Shown one piece after another: positions 7,049 to 11,010 of a stretch of 11,010 nt of DNA; the stretch's first letter is position 1; the number at the start of each line of letters is the position of its first letter. A program made the translations under genes and the position numbers. This stretch comes from Oscillospiraceae bacterium (GTDB lineage: Bacteria > Bacillota_A > Clostridia > Saccharofermentanales > Saccharofermentanaceae), in assembly GCA_902803365.1 (NCBI GenBank), contig CADCPU010000095.1, forward strand, positions 1-11,010. Reading direction: 5' to 3'. The notes beneath the pieces are model-generated. The model made no database searches and was not told where the DNA came from. It saw nothing but the letters and a program-made list of their open reading frames with translations.

Positions 7049-7939
7049 TTACTGATTTCGTTGTTTTGCGGCCTCGAAAATAACGATGCCTGCGGCAACA
7101 GCCGCATTAAGGCTGTTGACGTGTCCTGCCATCGGGATCGATACCAGGATGTCGCAGCTCTTTCTGACCGTGTCTCTCATGCCCTCGCCTTCGCTGCCGA
7201 TGACGATGACCATCGCACCCTTGTAGTCAGCCTTGTCGTAGGAACAAGTGCCCTCTGCATCTGTTCCGAGGACCCAGAAGCCGTCGTCCTTAAGGTCGCG
7301 GAGCGTCTGGGTAAGATTTGTTACCTTAGCTACAGGGACGTACTCGATCGCGCCTGCGGAAGCCTTCGCGACTACCGAATCAAGACCGATCGAACGGTGC
7401 TTTGTTATTATGATGCCGTCAACGCCTGCCGCATCGGAGATACGGAGCACGGAGCCGAGGTTATAAGAATCCTTGAGCTCGTCGAGCGCAACGAGGAGAG
7501 GCTGCCTGCCCTCTGCCCTTGCCTTGGCGATGATGTCGTCGAGTTCTGCATATTCGTGGCTTGCGACATTCGCGATGACGCCCTGGTGGTTATGAGTCTG
7601 GCTCATCCTGTCCAAGGAATCGCGCTTACATCTTATGACCGTGATGTTCTGCTCCTTGGCCATCGCGAGGATCCTCTGAAGATGAGACTCCAAAGGCTTG
7701 CCGTCAGAAGGCTCCAGGATCCAGATCTTATTGAACTCTCTTCCTGCACGGAGTGCTTCCATAACGGAATTCTTACCCTCGAGACGATCGGGAGAAGGTT
7801 CGTTCCTTACGCCTTCTTCCTCTGCTCTCTCACTTGGTGCTTTTCGAGCACGCTGCTCGCGCTTGTCAAAAGAGCGCTTATCATCAAAGCTCTTGCCCTT
7901 ATACGGTCTTGCATGTCTTCCGGATCTGTCGTCTGCCAT
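7049..7939 (-). CDS. rlmB: 23S rRNA 2'-O-methyltransferase RlmB (TrmH/SpoU family)
   Basis: SPOUT-class methyltransferase of 296 residues, predicted to use S-adenosylmethionine to methylate the 2'-hydroxyl of G2251 (E. coli numbering) in the peptidyl-transferase P-loop of 23S rRNA. Residues 1-50 are highly charged, rich in Arg and Lys, and probably disordered. The substrate-binding domain follows at about 53-130 (starting LEGKNSVMEAL). The catalytic domain has motif 1 NLGSVLR (160-166), motif 2 VIGSEGEG (246-253) and motif 3 IPMAGHVNSLNAAVAAGI (268-285), which form the trefoil-knot cofactor site. The ATG at 7939 directly abuts the mrnC stop codon, suggesting translational coupling. The cysS-mrnC-rlmB order is common in Firmicutes and supports RlmB over other TrmH paralogues. 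Confidence 0.92.
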   Translation of the reverse strand: MADDRSGRHARPYKGKSFDDKRSFDKREQRARKAPSERAEEEGVRNEPSPDRLEGKNSVMEALRAGREFNKIWILEPSDGKPLESHLQRILAMAKEQNITVIRCKRDSLDRMSQTHNHQGVIANVASHEYAELDDIIAKARAEGRQPLLVALDELKDSYNLGSVLRISDAAGVDGIIITKHRSIGLDSVVAKASAGAIEYVPVAKVTNLTQTLRDLKDDGFWVLGTDAEGTCSYDKADYKGAMVIVIGSEGEGMRDTVRKSCDILVSIPMAGHVNSLNAAVAAGIVIFEAAKQRNQ

Positions 7940-8347
7940 TTAGTCCTCTTTGTTGTCCAAATATTCAAAAGTCTTGTTGATCAGATAGTCCATACGTGCT
8001 TCCTGATTATCCAGGAAGAGGTATCCGATCAGTGTCTCAAAGCCCGTCGCGTACATATAGTCTGCAGGGCTCGCGTTCTTTGCCATGCTGCCCGGGTTGG
8101 AGTTCTTGCCTCTTCTGAAGTAATTCTCCTCCGTCTCCGTCAGCTCATCCATCAGGTGGCGTATGGCCTCGGCCTGAGCCTCGGCGCATACGTACTTGAT
8201 AGTCTTCTTATGCATTACTCCGGACTTGTTCGAGAAGTGCTCTGCGACCCAGCATCTCGCGTAAAGATCGTAAACGGCGTCGCCTACGTATGCGAGTACG
8301 GAGGGCTGGACTTCACGAAGGTCGCCCGCAAAATACGGTATTATCAT
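7940..8347 (-). CDS. mrnC: Mini-ribonuclease 3 (Mini-III)
   Basis: A 135-residue RNase III-like endonuclease lacking the double-stranded RNA-binding domain, as expected for Mini-III. In Bacillus subtilis this homodimeric enzyme removes the ends of the 23S rRNA precursor, with help from ribosomal protein L3. The RNase III signature is at 19-31 (AYVGDAVYDLYAR), with D23 a likely metal ligand. RRGKN (78-82) and GFETLIGYL (102-110, E104) are the other conserved blocks. Its ATG overlaps the cysS stop in an ATGA, indicating translational coupling. Being followed by rlmB places two 23S rRNA maturation enzymes together. Confidence 0.94.
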   Translation of the reverse strand: MIIPYFAGDLREVQPSVLAYVGDAVYDLYARCWVAEHFSNKSGVMHKKTIKYVCAEAQAEAIRHLMDELTETEENYFRRGKNSNPGSMAKNASPADYMYATGFETLIGYLFLDNQEARMDYLINKTFEYLDNKED

Positions 8348-9750
8348 AACTTCTCTACCTGAGGACCGTTAGCCGTGTCCTTAACGGAATAGCCGAGGGC
8401 GTTGATCTGATCTCTCAGGGAATCTGCGAGAGCAAAATCCTTTGCCTTCTTTGCTGCCGCACGCTGCTCAACGAGAGCCGTTACCTCAGCAGGGATGCCG
8501 TTATCTTCCTCAGCAGCAGTCTCGATACCGAGAACGTCCGTAAGCTCGAGGAGCTTATCAAGAGCTGCCTGAAGTGCCTTGTCGGAAGCATTCGCTTCGC
8601 TGATGGCAGTATTTGCAGCCTTAACGAGGTTAAAGATAGCCGTGATGGCATCAGCCGTATTAAGATCGTCGTCCATGCAAGCGATAAAGTCCTCGCCTGC
8701 CTTGTTTACAGCCTCAAGGAGCTGAGCATCAGCGCTTCCGTCTCCGCTGTTCTTGCCGATGACGAACTTCAGGTTATTGATGCTCGTCGTGATCCTTGCA
8801 AGACCATTCTGTGCACTTCTCAGAAGCTCATCGGAGAAGTTGATCGGCTGTCTGTAGTGACCGGAGAGGATGAAGAAACGGATAACCGCATATGGGAAAT
8901 GAGCTGCGATATCGCGGATCGTGAAGAAGTTGCCGAGCGACTTACTCATCTTCTCACCGTCAACATTTACGAAAGCGTTATGTACCCAGTTATGTGCGAG
9001 CGTGCAGCCGTTTGCAGCTTCACTCTGCGCGATCTCATTCTCGTGGTGCGGGAACGTAAGATCCTGTCCGCCGCCGTGGATATCGATCGTATTACCGAGG
9101 TACTTCTTGATCATGGCAGAGCACTCGATGTGCCAGCCCGGACGACCTTCACCCCAAGGAGATTCCCAGAAAGGCTCGCCTTCCTTCTTGAACTTCCAGA
9201 TCGCGAAGTCACCCGGATTCTTCTTACCCTCGTAGGAAGCCTTGCGCTCACCGCCGCCTGCTACGAGATCTTCGAGCTTAAAGTGTGAGAGCTTACCGTA
9301 GCCCTCGAACTTGGTTACGTCGTAATAAACACCGTCGCCTTCGATAACATAAGCATAGCCCTTATCCATAAGTGTCTTGACGATGTCGATGATCGCATCG
9401 ATGGACTCAGTAGCACGAGGCTGATATGTAGGGCGCTTGCAGTTGAGGCCGTCAGCATCGACATAGTACTCGGCAATGAATCTGTCAGCGATCGCCTTAA
9501 CCGTCGTGCCTTCCTCATTTGCACGCTTGATCATCTTGTCGTCGATATCAGTAAAGTTCTGGCAGAACTCGACCTCGTATCCCCTGTACTCGAGATATCT
9601 TCTCAGAGTATCGAAAGTAACGAACGGTCTTGCGTTACCGAGGTGGAAGTAGTTGTAGACCGTAGGGCCGCACGCATACATCTTGATGTGGCCTTCCTCG
9701 ATAGGCTTGAGCTCTTCCTTGTATCTTGTCATCGTGTTAAAGATCTTCAT
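8344..9750 (-). CDS. cysS: Cysteinyl-tRNA synthetase
   Basis: Class I aminoacyl-tRNA synthetase of 468 residues, the family's normal length, which charges tRNA-Cys with cysteine in the cytoplasm. The HIGH-type motif is HLGN (36-39) and the KMSKS loop is at 267-271. The zinc ion that discriminates cysteine is held by C27, C210, H235 and E239, all present, the last two within FPHHENE. The C-terminal part (about 310-468) is helical and should contact the tRNA. The ATG at 9750 has GGAG 10 bases upstream. It is the first gene of the cysS-mrnC-rlmB-lipoprotein operon. The leader holds a strong hairpin (9791-9817) and a -10 element. I see no clear T-box leader. Confidence 0.97.
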   Translation of the reverse strand: MKIFNTMTRYKEELKPIEEGHIKMYACGPTVYNYFHLGNARPFVTFDTLRRYLEYRGYEVEFCQNFTDIDDKMIKRANEEGTTVKAIADRFIAEYYVDADGLNCKRPTYQPRATESIDAIIDIVKTLMDKGYAYVIEGDGVYYDVTKFEGYGKLSHFKLEDLVAGGGERKASYEGKKNPGDFAIWKFKKEGEPFWESPWGEGRPGWHIECSAMIKKYLGNTIDIHGGGQDLTFPHHENEIAQSEAANGCTLAHNWVHNAFVNVDGEKMSKSLGNFFTIRDIAAHFPYAVIRFFILSGHYRQPINFSDELLRSAQNGLARITTSINNLKFVIGKNSGDGSADAQLLEAVNKAGEDFIACMDDDLNTADAITAIFNLVKAANTAISEANASDKALQAALDKLLELTDVLGIETAAEEDNGIPAEVTALVEQRAAAKKAKDFALADSLRDQINALGYSVKDTANGPQVEKL

Positions 9751-9790
9751 GTTTATATTTCTCCAAATCTATTTTGTCTCTTGATATGTT

Positions 9791-9817
9791 CGGGCATTTT
9801 GTTCTCGAAAACGCCCG
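9791..9817 (-). promoter_or_regulatory. Strong hairpin in the cysS leader
   Basis: On the minus strand a 10-bp stem (9808-9817 with 9791-9800) closes a 7-base loop. One pair is G-U when read as minus-strand RNA and A-C on the plus strand, so the fold belongs to the cysS transcript. No U tract follows, so it is not a terminator. If transcription starts from the -10 at 9825-9830, the hairpin sits almost at the mRNA 5' end, where it could protect the message or bind a regulator. Confidence 0.6.
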
Positions 9818-9824
9818 TCCTAAT

Positions 9825-9830
9825 ATTATA
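9825..9830 (-). promoter_or_regulatory. -10 element for cysS
   Basis: A perfect TATAAT on the minus strand, 75 bases before the cysS ATG. No good -35 hexamer is visible at 16-18 bases, so the promoter is only probable. Confidence 0.4.
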
Positions 9831-9884
9831 GGCGCGCGTATATAATAACACATCAGCCTTAAGCTTGTTATCTGAAATTTAAAT

Positions 9885-10248
9885 ATCCGCAGTCCCGCAG
9901 GGACAGTAGTCGTTCTTAGTCGCTCTCTGCAGGTCGCTGTTATTAAGGCATGTGGAAAAAGCAAAAGATCCGAAAACGGGATACAACAACATTACCCCGC
10001 CAACGCCAAGCGCTGCGGGGCCGCTAAAAGTTACTGTGTTGTACGTACTAAAACGTTCCATAACTTCCCGTCTCTTTTGTGCATAAAAAGCCTAGAATGA
10101 ACGAACCCTTTTTGACACCTAGCTTAAGCCAGGGCGGTACCCTGCAATCAGTTTCGACCGTCCGGCGTACCCGGCTTGACCTACATTGACTGACCCGGAT
10201 TCCAATTTATGTCGTGAAGGTTCAACAAAGAGCCCATACATCCCAGGT
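9885..10248 (-). ncRNA. Candidate large structured RNA of unknown family, or very long cysS leader
   Basis: A good promoter precedes this otherwise gene-free stretch. Minus-strand helices found by eye (plus-strand positions): 10225-10232 with 10072-10080, 10217-10223 with 10103-10110, 10210-10213 with 10114-10117, 10187-10192 with 10145-10150, 10162-10165 with 10171-10174, and 10130-10134 with 10140-10144. A second domain has 10067-10071 with 9976-9980, 10037-10043 with 9982-9988, and 10015-10020 with 9995-10000 extended by 10010-10014 with 10002-10006. A last hairpin is at 9892-9904. Several helices have G-U pairs on the minus strand that would be A-C on the plus strand, so the minus strand is the RNA. 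The 5' and 3' ends do not match tmRNA, and I find no RNase P, SRP, T-box or other familiar signature. The 3' end is uncertain, as no clear terminator follows the last hairpin. Confidence 0.55.
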
Positions 10249-10254
10249 ACTTTT

Positions 10255-10283
10255 ATTATAATCTAAGTATCGCTCAATGCAAA
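10255..10283 (-). promoter_or_regulatory. Promoter of the structured RNA
   Basis: On the minus strand TTTGCA (10278-10283) and a perfect TATAAT (10255-10260) have exactly 17 bases between them. Transcription would start near 10248, at the beginning of the structured region and 60 bases after the end of the upstream gene. Confidence 0.7.
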
Positions 10284-10335
10284 CAAATATGAGCATCTTT
10301 TCCGAAAGTTCAAAGATTGTTAAGATTTCTCTTTT

Positions 10336-10351
10336 AGCCTTGATCAAGGCT
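10336..10351. repeat. 16-bp perfect palindrome over the stop codon of the CBM3 gene
   Basis: AGCCTTGATCAAGGCT is perfectly self-complementary and contains the TGA stop codon of the minus-strand gene. On the minus strand it is followed by an A-rich run, so it is a poor intrinsic terminator there; on the plus strand CTTTTCC follows. It may act as a weak terminator, an mRNA 3' end stabiliser or a protein site. Confidence 0.45.
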
Positions 10352-11010
10352 CTTTTCCGAATACTGTCTTATCACCTGACGTGATCACGATATTTTCGAC
10401 GCTCTTATATGACCTGTCATCCTTGACATCCATATTCTGCCAGTCCGTCCTGTGGATCGAAAATCCGATCGTGAGCGAAGCATATCCCTGGATGTAACCC
10501 GTGCCAAAGCTGATCTTGACGCAAGTGTCGCAATCGTCCTTCTTAACATCCTCTATCTTGGCGCTGACGTGATCGGTCATCGCGGTATAAAGTCCGTACA
10601 TCGACATCGTAGCCGCATGATAACAGTCGAATGTCAGCTCACTGCCGCCGTCGTTCGTAAGATAGTAGAGCACGTTTAATGTCGACAGATCGATATCCGT
10701 CGCGCTCTTGTTCGTGATGTCGATCGTACCCGAGATGGAGTTAGCCTGATCCGCATTGACGTCATAGTGGACCTTGACCTCAAAGTCGCCTTCCTGTGCT
10801 TCCAGGAGCTCTTCAGGATCCATCGAATAGCCGCTCGTCTCCTGTGTAAGAACGACCTCAGTCGGAGTAGCCTTAGGTGTTGTGGTCGCTTTCACATCCG
10901 CAGCAGAAGTCGGCTCCGGCTTGTCAGCCGTCTTTCCGTCAGGCATCGTACCGTAGACGATCTCGCCGTTTTCGAGAAGGACACCGCCGCTTATGCCCGA
11001 AGGATCGTTA
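10344..11010 (-). CDS. C-terminal part of a protein with a family 3 carbohydrate-binding module (partial)
   Basis: The reading frame is open to the window edge, giving 221 visible residues; the start lies outside. After about 24 residues of an upstream domain comes a Pro/Thr/Ala/Lys linker of about 35 residues, such as links domains in secreted glycoside hydrolases. The last 150 or so residues match the CBM3 pattern: KVHYDVN, then NSISGTIDITNKS, LSTLNVLYYLT, an FSIHRTDW block and a DDRSY segment near the end. CBM3 modules bind crystalline cellulose, or in some subfamilies act as helper modules of the catalytic domain. By inference this is an extracellular plant-cell-wall enzyme or adhesin; the catalytic domain cannot be named from what is visible. 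The Met at 10946 lies inside the frame and is not the start. Confidence 0.8.
   Translation of the reverse strand, partial: NDPSGISGGVLLENGEIVYGTMPDGKTADKPEPTSAADVKATTTPKATPTEVVLTQETSGYSMDPEELLEAQEGDFEVKVHYDVNADQANSISGTIDITNKSATDIDLSTLNVLYYLTNDGGSELTFDCYHAATMSMYGLYTAMTDHVSAKIEDVKKDDCDTCVKISFGTGYIQGYASLTIGFSIHRTDWQNMDVKDDRSYKSVENIVITSGDKTVFGKEP

Noticed and set aside
6572..8362. A 596-codon open frame on the plus strand across the lipoprotein, rlmB and mrnC genes
   Set aside because: It is antisense to three well-supported genes, has no domain I can recognise and no ribosome binding site, and arises because the sense genes avoid codons that read as stops on the other strand.
8857..9288. Plus-strand open frames inside cysS
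   Set aside because: Antisense to a complete, motif-verified cysS; no ribosome binding site or domain.
9879..10061. A 60-codon minus-strand frame with a hydrophobic middle
   Set aside because: It coincides with the strongest helices of the structured RNA, its only upstream GGGA is 4 bases from the ATG, and the hydrophobic run comes from GC-rich stem sequence.
9885..10248. tmRNA, suggested by length and the possible pseudoknot
   Set aside because: No tRNA-like 5' end, no GGTTCAAxTCC-type 3' end with CCA, and no tag frame ending in Ala-Ala.
10085..10250. A T-box riboswitch for cysS, prompted by AGGGTACCGC on the minus strand (10134-10144 area)
   Set aside because: The T-box core needs TGG for pairing with the tRNA acceptor end, giving AGGGTGGNACCGCG; those bases are missing here, the sequence is better explained as a 5-bp hairpin, and it lies about 400 bases from cysS.

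Overview
The window looks like chromosomal DNA from an anaerobic, low-to-mid GC Firmicute of the class Clostridia, possibly a gut or rumen relative. The evidence is the gene order cysS-mrnC-rlmB, the neighbouring tig and clpX, strong GGAGG-type ribosome binding sites, and the end of a secreted protein carrying a family 3 carbohydrate-binding module. Genus and species cannot be read from the sequence. Almost everything lies on the minus strand; only one gene, a tyrosine phosphatase, is on the plus strand.

Reading the minus strand in its own direction from the right edge: (1) 11010-10344 is the 3' part of a CBM3-containing, probably secreted carbohydrate-active protein. (2) 10343-9751 holds no convincing protein gene. 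It has a good sigma-A-type promoter and about 360 nt of sequence that folds into many helices, possibly including a pseudoknot; I do not recognise the family, and it is the most interesting object here. It is followed by a separate -10 element and a strong hairpin leading into cysS. (3) 9750-5615 is a tight operon: cysS, mrnC, rlmB and a lipoprotein of unknown function, with overlapping, abutting or 18-nt junctions. It joins cysteine-tRNA charging to 23S rRNA maturation and modification. (4) 5611-4865 (plus strand) is a CX5R phosphatase converging on the lipoprotein gene with 3 bases between the stops. (5) 4736-4660 is tRNA-Arg(ACG) with its own terminator. (6) 4519-528 is tig (trigger factor), clpX and a ROK-family sugar kinase, with terminators after tig and after the kinase. 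Nascent-protein folding (tig) sits beside proteolytic unfolding (clpX), but the clpP often found between them is absent.

(7) 527-1 has no convincing protein gene. A minus-strand promoter and a terminator-like hairpin delimit a possible RNA of about 130 nt. Beyond it lies a 160-bp palindromic block bounded by perfect 12-bp direct repeats, which could be a small non-autonomous mobile element or another structured RNA.

Protein identifications rest on motifs visible in the translations. RNA folds were done by eye and have not been tested computationally.
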